A program made the translations under genes and the position numbers. Below the pieces are notes generated by a model. That model ran no database searches. It had not been told where the DNA came from and was given only the letters and a program-made list of their open reading frames with translations. Below, in pieces: positions 1-8,901 of a DNA stretch of 64,000 nt. Every line of letters begins with the position of its first letter. Within the stretch, counting starts at the first letter, position 1. Origin of the DNA: Extensimonas vulgaris (GTDB lineage Bacteria > Pseudomonadota > Gammaproteobacteria > Burkholderiales > Burkholderiaceae_C); NCBI RefSeq assembly GCF_003337425.1, contig NZ_QPJU01000002.1, positions 1 through 64,000 on the forward strand, read 5' to 3'.

Positions 1-40
1 GCTAACCAGTACTAATTGCTCGTGCGGCTTGACCCTATAA
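1..40 (+). rRNA. rrl: 23S rRNA, 3' end (partial)
   Basis: The first bases match the conserved 3' end of bacterial 23S rRNA: the block CTAACCAGTACTAATTGC, followed by a G-rich then CTTGACCC stretch as in Burkholderiales. The gene begins outside the window. The exact 3' end is estimated, since it is fixed by pairing with the 5' end, which is not in view. Confidence 0.85.
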
Positions 41-230
41 CTTTGACTGACCAAAGCAAAGTTCCAATGCATGCACTCGTATGTAAGTACCCACTGCTCA
101 TACTTGTCGCAGCGTCGCTTGTAGGCACACCAAAAAACGCAATCACCAATTCTCCTCGATTCGACTTCTATGATCTTCGCCGCGCTGTCTCCCCCAACAT
201 AACAACAACCAACAGCACGGCTTAAGTTTC
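41..230. other. 23S-5S internal spacer
   Basis: This is the transcribed spacer between 23S and 5S rRNA. I see no tRNA cloverleaf and no convincing coding sequence in it. The small open frames that cross it run through rRNA ends and have no ribosome binding site. Confidence 0.7.
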
Positions 231-345
231 GCCTGATGACCATAGCAAGCTGGTACCACCCCTTCCCATCCCGAACAGGACCGTGAAACAGCTTCGCGCC
301 GATGATAGTGCGGTTCCCCGTGCGAAAGTAGGTCATCGTCAGGCT
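231..345 (+). rRNA. rrf: 5S rRNA
   Basis: About 115 bases with the 5S pattern. A 5' strand starting GCCTGATGACCAT pairs with the 3' strand ATCGTCAGGC to form helix I. The interior has the conserved CCATCCCGAAC-type loop (here CCCATCCCGAACAGGACCGTG) and the GATGATAGTG segment. It follows the 23S end and precedes a strong terminator, so it closes the rRNA operon. Ends are accurate to a few bases. Confidence 0.93.
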
Positions 346-356
346 CCTCCTGCAAC

Positions 357-392
357 TCCCCCCTCGCCTTCGGCTTGGGGGGTGTTTTTTTG
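357..392 (+). terminator. Rho-independent terminator of the rRNA operon
   Basis: A stem of six C (358-363) pairs with six G (377-382). The loop holds a nested GCC-TTC-GGC hairpin, and a run of seven T (385-391) follows. It lies 12 bases after the 5S gene. Confidence 0.88.
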
Positions 393-423
393 GGGGGGAG
401 CACTCAGCCGAGCGAATTCAAAA

Positions 424-2001
424 TCATAGCGCCCGGCGAAGATTGGCTGGCGCTATTTTGAGCGATTCACGGTATTTCGCTACGGTTCGACGTGCGCACT
501 CAATGCCTTGCTCTTTGAGCATTTCAGCGAGTTGGCTGTCTGAGAATGGCTTGGCAGGGTCTTCTGCTGCGACGAACTGCTTGATGAGGGCCCGCACGGC
601 CGTGCTCGAAGCATTGCCGCCCGTTTCCGTGCCCAAGCCTGAGCCGAAAAAGTATTTGAGCTCGAAAGTACCTTGTGGCGTGGCCATGTATTTTGCCGTG
701 GTCACGCGGCTGATGGTGGATTCGTGCAAACCCAGTTCGTCCCCGATATCGCGCAGCACGAGCGGACGCATGGCTATTTCGCCATGAATGAAAAACGCTT
801 TTTGCCGTTCTACGATGGCGCGCGAGACGCGCAAAATCGTGTCGAAGCGCTGTTGGATATTCTTGATGAACCAGCGCGCCTCTTGCAGGCGTTGCTGTAG
901 GGCTTGGTGACTTTCGCCGCCCTTGTGCTCGCGCAGGGCTCCTGCATAGAGCTCATGCACGCGCAGGCGCGGCACCACGTCGGGGTTGAGCTGCACGCTG
1001 AATTGGATTGCATCGCCGCGAGTTCGGCCAAGCGTTTTGCGCACAATGACGTCCGGCACGATGAGGTTGCGCTCGACGTTTGCGAAGCGCCTTCCGGGGC
1101 GCGGTTCGAGGCGGGAAATCAAGGCCATGGCGGCGCGTGTCGACTCCTCGCTGCTACCGCATGCCTGGCTGAGGCGGCGTACATCGCGTTTGGCCAGCAT
1201 TTCCAGCGGCTGCTGGCAAATGCACAAGGCTGTTTGCAAAATCTCGGCGTCGGCGCCACCTTCACGCTGCAGTGCCTTGATTTGTAACGTAAGCGCTTCA
1301 GCGAGGCTGCGCGCGCCCACTCCGGTGGGTTCTAGGTTTTGCAGCAGGCGCAAAGCTACGCTGAAGTGCTGCTGCAGCTCCTCAACTGCTTCTGGGCCAT
1401 CGTCGCCCGCCAGCGTGGTTGCCAGCTCTTGAAGAGAGTCTTCGAGATAGCCGTCCTCATTGAGGGATTCGATGAGAAAGTACAGGGCGGCACGATCGGA
1501 CTCGCCAAGGCGCAAGGAGAGTGCTTGGCGATGCAAAAATTCTGCCAGCGATTCGTGGCTACTTGCAAGGCCGATGGCGTCGATTTCTTCATCGCCGCCA
1601 TGGCGACCTTCGTGCCCCGACGCATCGCCTCCCCATTGCGGGTCGTCAGGGGAAATCTCGATGCTACCGTCGCCGCTCCAGTCGAGGGCTTCGGCGTCGC
1701 GTGGATTTTCTGCGTCATTTTGCTCCTCCGCCCGCGTGTCGTCAGCGTTAATAGCTTCTGAAGTTGCAGCGTCGTGCGCAGCATACGCATCATTTACTGG
1801 AGATGCGTCGGCGTGCTCCAGGCCGAAGTCTTCGTGTGCTTCCTCATCCAGGCTGCGCTCTAGGAAAGGGTTTTCGTCGAGCATTTGCTCGACTTCCTGC
1901 GCAAGCTCCAAGGTGGAGAGTTGCAGCAAGCGTATCGATTGCTGCAACTGGGGGGTCAGTGCAAGGTGTTGCGAAAGGCGCAGCGAAAGGCCGGGTTTCA
2001 T
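424..2001 (-). CDS. rpoN: RNA polymerase sigma-54 factor RpoN
   Basis: Sigma-54 directs RNA polymerase to -24/-12 promoters and depends on AAA+ activators; in many betaproteobacteria it serves flagellar, nitrogen and aromatic-catabolic genes. The 525-residue protein opens with the Gln/Leu-rich activator-interacting region (LTPQLQQSIRLLQLS). A long acidic region follows (about residues 50-135), which explains why it exceeds the E. coli length of 477. The C-terminus carries the diagnostic RpoN box ARRTVAKYRE at about 503-512. I chose the ATG at 2001 because the family motif starts directly after it; the open frame upstream has no homology. It follows lptB by 49 bases on the same strand, a widely conserved order. 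Confidence 0.96.
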   Translation of the reverse strand: MKPGLSLRLSQHLALTPQLQQSIRLLQLSTLELAQEVEQMLDENPFLERSLDEEAHEDFGLEHADASPVNDAYAAHDAATSEAINADDTRAEEQNDAENPRDAEALDWSGDGSIEISPDDPQWGGDASGHEGRHGGDEEIDAIGLASSHESLAEFLHRQALSLRLGESDRAALYFLIESLNEDGYLEDSLQELATTLAGDDGPEAVEELQQHFSVALRLLQNLEPTGVGARSLAEALTLQIKALQREGGADAEILQTALCICQQPLEMLAKRDVRRLSQACGSSEESTRAAMALISRLEPRPGRRFANVERNLIVPDVIVRKTLGRTRGDAIQFSVQLNPDVVPRLRVHELYAGALREHKGGESHQALQQRLQEARWFIKNIQQRFDTILRVSRAIVERQKAFFIHGEIAMRPLVLRDIGDELGLHESTISRVTTAKYMATPQGTFELKYFFGSGLGTETGGNASSTAVRALIKQFVAAEDPAKPFSDSQLAEMLKEQGIECARRTVAKYRESLKIAPANLRRAL

Positions 2002-2050
2002 GGCGCGTTGTCTGGTGGCGAAGACTGTCGCTGCTGCTGAACCGGCGCGC

Positions 2051-2854
2051 TCACATGCGGAAGTGCTCGCCCAGATAGACCCGGCGCACTTCGGCGTTTT
2101 CGATGATTTCCGATGGCGTACCCTGGGCGAGCACACTGCCATCGCTGATGATGAAGGCGTGGTCGCAGATGCCCAGCGTCTCGCGCACGTTGTGGTCCGT
2201 GATGAGCACGCCGATGCCGCGTCCTTTGAGAAAGCCGATGATGCGCTGGATTTCGATGACTGCGATCGGGTCTATGCCGGCAAAAGGCTCGTCGAGCAGG
2301 ATGAAACGCGGTTGCGTCGCAAGCGCACGGGCGATTTCGACGCGGCGGCGCTCTCCACCCGAGAGCGAAGGGGCCGGAGCGTCGCGCAAATGCTCGACAC
2401 GCAACTCCTCCAGTAAGCGGTCGAGCCGCTCCTGGATGGTGGCTTCCGAGAGCGGGCGGCCGTCAGGGCCACGCTGCAGTTCGAGCACGGCGCGCACGTT
2501 TTCTTCCACGGTGAGTTTGCGAAAGATCGACGCTTCCTGCGGCAGGTACGACAGGCCCAGGCGCGAGCGTTTATGGATGGGCATGTGCGCGATGGAGTGG
2601 TCGTCGATGCGGATGTCTCCGCCGTCGCAACGCACCAAGCCCACGATCATGTAAAACGATGTCGTTTTGCCCGCGCCATTGGGGCCGAGCAAACCAACGA
2701 CCTCGCCGTTGTCCACGCGCAGGGATACGTCCCTCACGACCTTACGGCTGCCGTAGGTTTTTTCGATGTGCAGCACCTCCAAATGGCTGCGCAGCTCGGA
2801 GGGCTTGGGAGGTGTCATTACCGCGTCCGAGGCAGGCGTGAGGGCGCTGCTCAT
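2051..2854 (-). CDS. lptB: LPS export ABC transporter ATP-binding protein LptB
   Basis: Cytoplasmic ATPase of the LptB2FGC complex, which extracts lipopolysaccharide from the inner membrane and drives it along the Lpt bridge. The 267-residue protein has a Walker [10 protein letters not shown], signature LSGGERRR, Walker [11 protein letters not shown] and the H-loop ITDHN, all as in LptB. An N-terminal tail of about 20 residues precedes the usual start. The ATG overlaps the lptA stop by 4 bases, so translation is probably coupled. rpoN follows. Confidence 0.95.
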   Translation of the reverse strand: MSSALTPASDAVMTPPKPSELRSHLEVLHIEKTYGSRKVVRDVSLRVDNGEVVGLLGPNGAGKTTSFYMIVGLVRCDGGDIRIDDHSIAHMPIHKRSRLGLSYLPQEASIFRKLTVEENVRAVLELQRGPDGRPLSEATIQERLDRLLEELRVEHLRDAPAPSLSGGERRRVEIARALATQPRFILLDEPFAGIDPIAVIEIQRIIGFLKGRGIGVLITDHNVRETLGICDHAFIISDGSVLAQGTPSEIIENAEVRRVYLGEHFRM

Positions 2855-3498
2855 GGGTTTTCCAGAGTGCGGCTAGGGCGCAGTGCGGGCGCACTTGCGG
2901 AGGCGGCAGGAGATGGTGCGGCCGGCACGGAAGCGGGCTCCTTGGGCGAGAGCATGGCGCGCACGCGCTTACCCGAACCTGCAGCGGAGTCGCTTGTGGC
3001 TGTTTTTTTGGGCTGGCCATCGACGGTGAACATGTCTGTGAGGTTGTTATAGACGATGACGGCACCCGTTACTTCGTCGCTCAGCGTGCCGCCACGGTAG
3101 CGGCGCAATTCGGCGCGGCGGATGAAGCGCACGGTGTCGGTGCGACCGTCGTACTCGATGACTTCGCCCTCTCCCTCGATGAATTCCTCTGGGGCGCCAG
3201 GTGGTGTGTCGCGTTTTTGCCGGAAAAAAGCACGCTTGCCCGGTTCGGCCGTGGCAACGCCGGATTGGTAGCCGTCGGGGTCTTGGTGCACCTCGACCTG
3301 AGCGCCGCGCAGCACCATGGTTCCTTTGGTCACCACCACATGCCCGGTGAACACGCTGGTTTGCTTGAGCTCGTCGTGGCGCAGCGCGTCGGCTTCAATG
3401 TTCATGGGCTTGCCGCGGTCGGCTTTTTCGGCCAGGGCCACGCCCGAAAAAGCTGTCGCGGCACTCAGCAAAAGAAGGGAGGAGAGCCGGTATTTCAT
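2851..3498 (-). CDS. lptA: LPS transport periplasmic protein LptA
   Basis: Periplasmic bridge protein that carries LPS between the inner- and outer-membrane Lpt complexes. The 215-residue product starts with a signal peptide ([17 protein letters not shown]..., cleavage after ALA). The OstA/LptA beta-jellyroll follows, with [20 protein letters not shown]. The C-terminal 50 residues are Pro/Ala/Ser-rich and look unstructured. The ATG at 3498 places the signal peptide at the N-terminus; an upstream in-frame start would bury it. lptC, the usual upstream partner, is not adjacent; dsbA is. Confidence 0.92.
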   Translation of the reverse strand: MKYRLSSLLLLSAATAFSGVALAEKADRGKPMNIEADALRHDELKQTSVFTGHVVVTKGTMVLRGAQVEVHQDPDGYQSGVATAEPGKRAFFRQKRDTPPGAPEEFIEGEGEVIEYDGRTDTVRFIRRAELRRYRGGTLSDEVTGAVIVYNNLTDMFTVDGQPKKTATSDSAAGSGKRVRAMLSPKEPASVPAAPSPAASASAPALRPSRTLENP

Positions 3499-3555
3499 AA
3501 AGGCATGGATCTTGCTTTTTTGCATTGTAGCCCGGTCTTCCCGCTGCTCGGGATT

Positions 3556-4206
3556 TCAGCCCTGGCGTGCCTGCGCGGCGAGGTATTCGACGATTTTGAG
3601 CACCGTCTGCATGCTGCCGGCCATGGTTCCATCGGTGTAATAGCGCCCGGCGATGCCCATGGAGGGCACGCCTTCTACACCATAAGCCTCTTGCAATTGC
3701 GTTGCGCGGCGCACTTGGTTGGCCACGCCGAAAGATTGGTACATCTCTTTGAACTTGCTTGCGTCTACGCCTTGCTGGGCGATCCAGGCGAAGATGGCCT
3801 CGTCTTTGTTGAGCGCCTGGCGCTCCACATGGATGGCGTGGAAGACTTTGGCGTGCAGAGCGTCGAGTTTGCCCATGCCTTCAAGCGCGTAGTAAAGCTT
3901 TTGCTGTGGGATGAAGCTGGCGTTGAAGGCTACGGGCACGCGCCGTACGCTGAGAAATTTGGGCGCGCTTTTGAGCCAGGCTTCGAAGCTCGGCTCGAAG
4001 GCGTTGCAGTGCGGGCAGCTGTACCAGAAGAATTCGATCACCTCCACCTTGCCTGCGGGGGCATCGGTGGGCACAGGTTTGGCGAGCTTGAGGTAATCCT
4101 TGCCCTCTTTGAAGGCCGTTTGCGCTTGGGCCGAAGCGGTGAACGGCCCCATGGTGGCCAATACCAGGGTGGATGCTGTGGACAGCGAAAACGCGCGGCG
4201 TTGCAT
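3556..4206 (-). CDS. dsbA: Thiol:disulfide interchange protein DsbA
   Basis: Periplasmic oxidoreductase that introduces disulfide bonds into exported proteins. The 216-residue protein has a signal peptide (residues 1-28, ending ASAQA) and a thioredoxin fold with the DsbA active site CPHC at 64-67, inside FFWYSCPHCNAF. An all-helical insertion follows, then the cis-proline loop GVPSMGI near residue 182. It lies between the SPOR gene and lptA on the same strand, 57 bases before lptA, and may be co-transcribed. It could be a close paralogue such as DsbL, but the motif and length fit DsbA. Confidence 0.93.
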   Translation of the reverse strand: MQRRAFSLSTASTLVLATMGPFTASAQAQTAFKEGKDYLKLAKPVPTDAPAGKVEVIEFFWYSCPHCNAFEPSFEAWLKSAPKFLSVRRVPVAFNASFIPQQKLYYALEGMGKLDALHAKVFHAIHVERQALNKDEAIFAWIAQQGVDASKFKEMYQSFGVANQVRRATQLQEAYGVEGVPSMGIAGRYYTDGTMAGSMQTVLKIVEYLAAQARQG

Positions 4207-4284
4207 GGTGGAATCTCCGGTCTAGACGAGGGAAAAGGCTATGAGCGCGGAATCTGCAGAAGGTTCTCGCGCCCGCACGCTCAC

Positions 4285-4956
4285 TCAGTGCTGCACGCGC
4301 ACCAGCGCAGAATCGACCCCTGCGGCTGCGAGCTTGCTTTTGAGGTCCTCGGCGTCGTCGCGTTTGGCAAACGGCCCCACACGCACGCGAAACACGGGGC
4401 GCCCGTTTTGTTCGCGCTCGCTCACGCGCGCTTCCCAGCCCAACATGGCGAGCTTGGCGCGCTGGGCATCGGCTTCGGCTTGGCTGTGAAACGCACCGGC
4501 CTGCACGAAGTAGTCGAAAGCTCCACCATCGGAAGTTGCAGCCGAGCGTGCGGCGGCGAGGTCGCCCAAAGGGTCGGACGTGCCAGACCTGGTCGCCGTT
4601 TTGCCGACTTCCGTCTTGGCCGTGCTGGGGTTGCTGGTTGCGGTGCCGGTCTTGGGGCCGGCGGGCTTGGTTTCTATGGCGGCCGAAGCATCTGCCGTAT
4701 CGCTGGTTGCAGCGGGAGCGGAGGCCGGCCGTGCGACCGGCGCTGGGTTCTTGCCGTAGAGCGGTGCGTTCGGATCCCAGTTTTTGTTTTTCTGGTCTTC
4801 CTGTGCATCTTGCCCGGGCGAGCGGATGACACCCTTGTTCATGAAGGGCACGGGCACTTTGGTGACGTAGACGGCCACGGCCAGGGCGATGCCCAGGCCT
4901 ACGACCAAGCCGATGATGAAGCCGACGATGGTGCCGCCGTGTTGTTGTTTGTGCAT
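4285..4956 (-). CDS. SPOR-domain, FtsN-like cell division protein
   Basis: A 223-residue bitopic membrane protein. A short cytoplasmic head (MHKQQHGG) is followed by a transmembrane helix at about 10-31. A Pro/Ala/Thr-rich periplasmic linker leads to a C-terminal SPOR domain at about 146-221 (FDYFVQAGAFHSQAEAD ... FRVRVGPFAKRDDAEDL). SPOR domains bind septal peptidoglycan stripped of stem peptides. The architecture and the position directly after argS match the FtsN-type protein of Burkholderiales. I leave the symbol empty because several SPOR proteins share this layout. Confidence 0.87.
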   Translation of the reverse strand: MHKQQHGGTIVGFIIGLVVGLGIALAVAVYVTKVPVPFMNKGVIRSPGQDAQEDQKNKNWDPNAPLYGKNPAPVARPASAPAATSDTADASAAIETKPAGPKTGTATSNPSTAKTEVGKTATRSGTSDPLGDLAAARSAATSDGGAFDYFVQAGAFHSQAEADAQRAKLAMLGWEARVSEREQNGRPVFRVRVGPFAKRDDAEDLKSKLAAAGVDSALVRVQH

Positions 4957-4967
4957 GTTCTGCCCAC

Positions 4968-6665
4968 CTACATTTTTTGCGGCGCCGAGACGCCGAGCAT
5001 TGCCAGACCATTGCGCAATACCTGCGCCGTGGCCGCGACGAGCGCGAGGCGCGCGCGTTTGACGGTATCGTCATCGACGAGGATGCGCTCGGCGTCGTAA
5101 TAGCTGTGGTAGCTCGCTGCCAGGTCGCGCAGGTAGAAGGTCACGTCGTGCGGTGCCTCGCTGTGCGTGGCGGCGCTGAGCATGTCGGGGTATTTGGCCA
5201 GTTGCAGCATCAGCGCCTGCGCCTCGCGCCCTTGCAGGGGCGAAAGGTCGGCCTGCGCGAGGGTGGCCACGTCACCGCCCCAGGCGGCAAGCACCGAGCA
5301 GATACGCGCATGGGCGTACTGCACGTAATACACGGGGTTGTCGTTGTTCTGCGCCACGGCCAGATCGACGTCGAAGGTGTATTCGGTGTCGGGTTTGCGG
5401 CTGAGCAGGAAAAAGCGCACCGCGTCCTTGCTCGTCCACTCGATCAGGTCGCGCAAAGTGACGTAGCTGCCCGCGCGCTTGCTGATCTTGACCTCTTGTC
5501 CGCCCTTGATCACGCGCACCATGGTGTGCAGCACATAGTCGGGGTAGCCGGGCGGGATGCCGATCTCGAGCGCCTGCAGCCCGGCGCGCACGCGCGCGAT
5601 GGTGCCATGGTGGTCCGTGCCTTGCACGTTCACGGCCTTGGTGAAGCCGCGCTCCCATTTGGTGACGTGGTAGGCCACGTCGGGCACGAAATAGGTGTAA
5701 CTGCCGTCTTGCTTGCGCATGACGCGGTCTTTGTCGTCGCCGTACTCGGTGGTCTTGAGCCACAGCGCGCCGTCTTTTTCATAGGTTTTGCCTTTGGCGA
5801 TCAGACGCTGCACGACTTGCTCGACGCGGCCGCTGGTGTAGAGGCTGGATTCCAAGTAATACTGGTCGAATTTCAGGTCGAAAGCGCGCAGGTCTTTGTC
5901 TTGCTCGTGGCGCAGGTAGGCCACGGCAAAATGGCGGATGGACTCGATGTCCTCGACGTCGCCGCTCGCGGTGAAGGCGCAATCGTCGGCCTGCACGGTT
6001 TGCCGAGCGAGAAAGGCGTCGGCGATGTCCTGGATGTAGTCGCCGTTGTAAAAATTTTTGCTCTCGGGGTTGTCGGGGTCGGTGGGCCAGCAAGGGTCGC
6101 CGGGCTTGAAGCCTTTGGCGCGCAACTGCACGCTGCGCGCGAGCGTTTGGATTTGCACGCCCGCGTCGTTGTAATAAAACTCGCGGTGCACGCTCCAGCC
6201 CTGCGAGGCAAACAGGTGGCACAGCGCATCGCCTATGGCTGCCTGGCGCCCATGGCCCACGTGCAGCGGCCCGGTGGGGTTGGCCGAGACGAATTCGACG
6301 ATCACGCGGCCGCCGTGCGCGGGCCGAAAACCGTAGCGCGCGCCGTCTGTCAGCACCTCGCGCACCACCTGCTGGTGTGCGGCGGGCAACAGGCGCAGGT
6401 TGATGAAGCCGGGCCCGGCAATCTCAATGCTCTGTACCCAGCGCTGGAAGGCGGGCGCCGCGAGCAGCGCAGTGCGCAGTCGTTCCGCGACCTGGCGCGG
6501 ATTGAGCTGCAGCGGCTTGGCCAGCTGCAGCGCGGCGGTGCAGGCGAGGTCGCCGTGCGCAGCCACCTTGGGCGATTCGAACGCCGCCTTGGCGCCGGCC
6601 CCGGGGGAGAGTTGTTCGAGTGCAGCCGCCAGGTCGGCGAGCAATTCTTGTTTGACGCAAAGCAT
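4968..6665 (-). CDS. argS: Arginyl-tRNA synthetase
   Basis: Class I synthetase charging tRNA-Arg. The 565 residues include the N-terminal ArgRS additional domain and the HIGH-type signature [13 protein letters not shown] (HVGH at 135-138). The KMSK-equivalent region is [17 protein letters not shown], and the C-terminal anticodon-binding DALR domain ends near [12 protein letters not shown]. Length is normal. The start is the first ATG before the conserved N-terminal helix. It heads the minus-strand series argS - SPOR - dsbA - lptA - lptB - rpoN. Confidence 0.97.
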   Translation of the reverse strand: MLCVKQELLADLAAALEQLSPGAGAKAAFESPKVAAHGDLACTAALQLAKPLQLNPRQVAERLRTALLAAPAFQRWVQSIEIAGPGFINLRLLPAAHQQVVREVLTDGARYGFRPAHGGRVIVEFVSANPTGPLHVGHGRQAAIGDALCHLFASQGWSVHREFYYNDAGVQIQTLARSVQLRAKGFKPGDPCWPTDPDNPESKNFYNGDYIQDIADAFLARQTVQADDCAFTASGDVEDIESIRHFAVAYLRHEQDKDLRAFDLKFDQYYLESSLYTSGRVEQVVQRLIAKGKTYEKDGALWLKTTEYGDDKDRVMRKQDGSYTYFVPDVAYHVTKWERGFTKAVNVQGTDHHGTIARVRAGLQALEIGIPPGYPDYVLHTMVRVIKGGQEVKISKRAGSYVTLRDLIEWTSKDAVRFFLLSRKPDTEYTFDVDLAVAQNNDNPVYYVQYAHARICSVLAAWGGDVATLAQADLSPLQGREAQALMLQLAKYPDMLSAATHSEAPHDVTFYLRDLAASYHSYYDAERILVDDDTVKRARLALVAATAQVLRNGLAMLGVSAPQKM

Positions 6666-6682
6666 CGCGCGATTCTACGGGG

Positions 6683-6714
6683 CGCTCTGGCGCTCTGGCG
6701 CTCTGGCGCTCTGG
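6683..6714. repeat. Four perfect 8-bp tandem repeats
   Basis: The unit CGCTCTGG is repeated four times without mismatch, starting 18 bases upstream of the argS start codon and inside its likely leader. Such arrays can slip in copy number. The surrounding 6666-6899 region otherwise holds only promoter-sized sequence for argS (minus) and the psiF-like gene (plus). Confidence 0.9.
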
Positions 6715-6899
6715 CGCGACGGCAGGCGGGGCTGTCCGTGCCGCCGCCAATCTTGGTCAGGGCGAAGCTGTGGCGTTTGCGGCACGCGCGGGCTTGGTGG
6801 TCTGCTGTGGGCCGTTGTGGGCGCTTGGGGGGTATGCTGCAATGCGAGCGGGGCGCCTTGCCCTGTTGACTCCTTTATCTACCCTTTCAGGAGAACCGC

Positions 6900-7259
6900 A
6901 TGAAGCAATTTCTTTCCATGACCGCTTTGGGTCTGGCGCTCGCGATGGGCGCTGCCCACGCCGCCGACAGCGCCAGCGCCGCGACCGCTGCAGCGAGCAA
7001 GCCCGCCGCAGCGCCCACGACCCAGCAGGAAAAAATGAAGGCCTGCAACGCCCAGGCCAAAGGCAAGAAGGGCGATGAGCGCAAGGCCTTCATGAAAGAA
7101 TGTCTGAGCAACAAACCCGCTGGCGCGCCTGCGGCTGCAGCCAGTCAAGCTGCCGCACCCCAAACGCAGCAGGAAAAGATGAAGGCCTGCAGCGCCGAGG
7201 CCAAAGGCAAGAAAGGCGACGAGCGCAAGGCTTTCATGGCCGAATGCCTCAAGAAATGA
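6900..7259 (+). CDS. PsiF-family periplasmic protein with two repeats
   Basis: A 119-residue secreted protein with a signal peptide cleaved after AAHA (about residue 21). It holds two copies of the PsiF motif: QQEKMKACNAQAKGKKGDER (about 42-61) and QQEKMKACSAEAKGKKGDER (about 88-107), each followed by KAFM.ECL. The paired Cys in each unit probably form disulfides. PsiF of E. coli is induced by phosphate starvation, but its function is unknown. The start is supported by CAGGAGAACC just upstream. A hairpin terminator follows. Confidence 0.85.
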   Translation: MKQFLSMTALGLALAMGAAHAADSASAATAAASKPAAAPTTQQEKMKACNAQAKGKKGDERKAFMKECLSNKPAGAPAAAASQAAAPQTQQEKMKACSAEAKGKKGDERKAFMAECLKK

Positions 7260-7276
7260 GCCTGCGCCGCTGAACG

Positions 7277-7306
7277 AAAAGGCCGGCCGCGTGCCGGCCT
7301 TTGATT
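7277..7306 (+). terminator. Rho-independent terminator after the psiF-like gene
   Basis: Inverted repeat AAGGCCGGC (7279-7287) / GCCGGCCTT (7293-7301) with a 5-base loop, followed by TTTGATTTT. It separates the plus-strand gene from the convergent minus-strand membrane gene. Confidence 0.8.
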
Positions 7307-7324
7307 TTGCAGGAGCGGCTTGCC

Positions 7325-7771
7325 TTACCAACCGCGCGCCCAGAACACGGCGAGCACCGCGATCACGGGCAGCAGGTGCGACTCGAACATGATGAGCCGG
7401 CGCACCGTGCGCACCGCGTCGGCATTGGGCAGCGCTCCTGTGGAGTGAAGGGTGCGCTGCCAGCGGCGCAAAGCCAGCGTGGGCGCCACATGCAAGGCCG
7501 CCATGAGCACGAACAGCGTCACCTTGAGGTGCAAGAGCGGCTGCGGTGCATACCAGGCGGCGCCCTTGATGCCCCAGAACACGCGCGCAAGCCCTGTGGC
7601 CAGCACCGCGAGCAGGCAGACGATGTAGATCAGGTTCAGCCGGTTCAGGCGCTGCACCACGGCGGCGTTGAGCCATTCGATGCGACACAGCGCCGCCTGG
7701 CTCGAGAGGAACACCGTCAAGGTCAATACGGCCAGCAGGTGCAGCGCGGCCAGCAGAGCTTCGAGGGTCAT
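7325..7771 (-). CDS. DUF2214 family small integral membrane protein
   Basis: A 148-residue very hydrophobic protein with four predicted membrane helices (about 5-25, 45-68, 80-100, 125-146), resembling the DUF2214 family; function unknown. The ATG at 7771 starts directly at the first helix (MTLEALLAALHLLAVLTL). The longer open frame upstream adds a non-conserved tail, so I did not use it. It sits downstream of the LysR gene on the same strand, 43 bases away, and may be co-transcribed. Confidence 0.75.
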   Translation of the reverse strand: MTLEALLAALHLLAVLTLTVFLSSQAALCRIEWLNAAVVQRLNRLNLIYIVCLLAVLATGLARVFWGIKGAAWYAPQPLLHLKVTLFVLMAALHVAPTLALRRWQRTLHSTGALPNADAVRTVRRLIMFESHLLPVIAVLAVFWARGW

Positions 7772-7814
7772 GGCGGATGCTCCTTCAGAGAGGAAAGCCC
7801 AGGAGATGGAGTCT

Positions 7815-8756
7815 TCAGGCAGCCTGCCCAAAAAACCCCGGCTGGGCGTAATTGTGCTTGAGGAAGTCTATCCACAGGCGCAGGCGCAGCGGCAGGTGTT
7901 TGCGTTGCAAAAACACCGCGTAAATGCCGCTGGGCGGCGCAGCGTAGGCCGCCAGCACTTCGACGAGGCGGCCCGCGGCGATGTCGGCGGCCACTTCCCA
8001 GGTGCTGCGCCAGGCGATGCCGTGGCCCGCGAGGCACCAGTCGTGCAGCACCTGGCCATCCGAGCAGTCGAGCGGCCCGGCGGGTTTGAAATGCATGATT
8101 TCGCTGCTGCCACCACTGCCACCACCACTGGACGCCGGCACGCGAAACGCCCAGCCGCGCGTCTGCGCTGCCGCGCTCGAGAGCGCGAGGCAATCGTGCG
8201 CCGCCAGATCGCTCGGGTGCTGCGGCGTGCCGCGGCGCTGCAGGTACTCGGGCGTGGCCACGCACAGGCGCCGGTTGTCTGCGAGGCGGATGCTCACGAG
8301 CGACGAGTCGGGCAAGTCACCCACGCGCACCGCGCAGTCGAAGCCCTCGGCGGCCAGATCGAGCACGCGGTCGCTGAGTGACAGCGATAGCGTCACCTCG
8401 GGGTGCGCCGCGCGAAACTGCGGCAGCAGCGGTGCGACGTGGCGGCGCCCGAAGCCCGCGGGCGCCGTGATGCGCAAATGCCCGGCCGCGCGCACGCCGC
8501 CCGCCGACACGCTGGCCTCGGCATGGGCCACGTCGGCGAGCAGGCGCTGGCAGTCTTCGAGAAAGGCGCTGCCCTCGTGCGTGAGGCTGATGCGCCGCGT
8601 GGTGCGCACGAGCAGTTTGACGCCCAGGTGCGCCTCGAGCGCGTCGATGCGCCGCCCGATCAGCGCGGGCGCCACGCCTTCAGCGCGCGCTGCGGCGCTC
8701 AGGCTGCCGCGCGTGGCCACGGCGACGAAGGAGGCAAACGCCTTGAACTTGTCCAT
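7815..8756 (-). CDS. LysR-family transcriptional regulator, divergent from glcB
   Basis: A 313-residue LysR protein: N-terminal winged HTH (about 1-62, with [20 protein letters not shown]) and a C-terminal periplasmic-binding-like effector domain. The effector half contains a Gly/Ser run ([10 protein letters not shown], about residue 210) in what is normally an ordered region. It is transcribed away from malate synthase G across a 145-base spacer, so it probably controls glcB and possibly itself. The inducer cannot be told from sequence; a glyoxylate or glycolate signal would be logical. Confidence 0.9.
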   Translation of the reverse strand: MDKFKAFASFVAVATRGSLSAAARAEGVAPALIGRRIDALEAHLGVKLLVRTTRRISLTHEGSAFLEDCQRLLADVAHAEASVSAGGVRAAGHLRITAPAGFGRRHVAPLLPQFRAAHPEVTLSLSLSDRVLDLAAEGFDCAVRVGDLPDSSLVSIRLADNRRLCVATPEYLQRRGTPQHPSDLAAHDCLALSSAAAQTRGWAFRVPASSGGGSGGSSEIMHFKPAGPLDCSDGQVLHDWCLAGHGIAWRSTWEVAADIAAGRLVEVLAAYAAPPSGIYAVFLQRKHLPLRLRLWIDFLKHNYAQPGFFGQAA

Positions 8757-8901
8757 CCGTTTTCACTTTTGCAAAAAAGTTGCAGGTTTCGATATTTTCA
8801 AGGGATTTATGTGTGCGGACAAATCGAATACAGTGGCCGACTCTTTCTCGCACGCGCAGCGTGCGCCCGCTTTTTGCTCCCTTTTGCGCAAGGAAACCCC
8901 G

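Noticed and set aside
16-225. Small open frame over the 23S end and spacer
   Set aside because: It begins inside 23S rRNA and lies in the transcribed rRNA spacer with no ribosome binding site.
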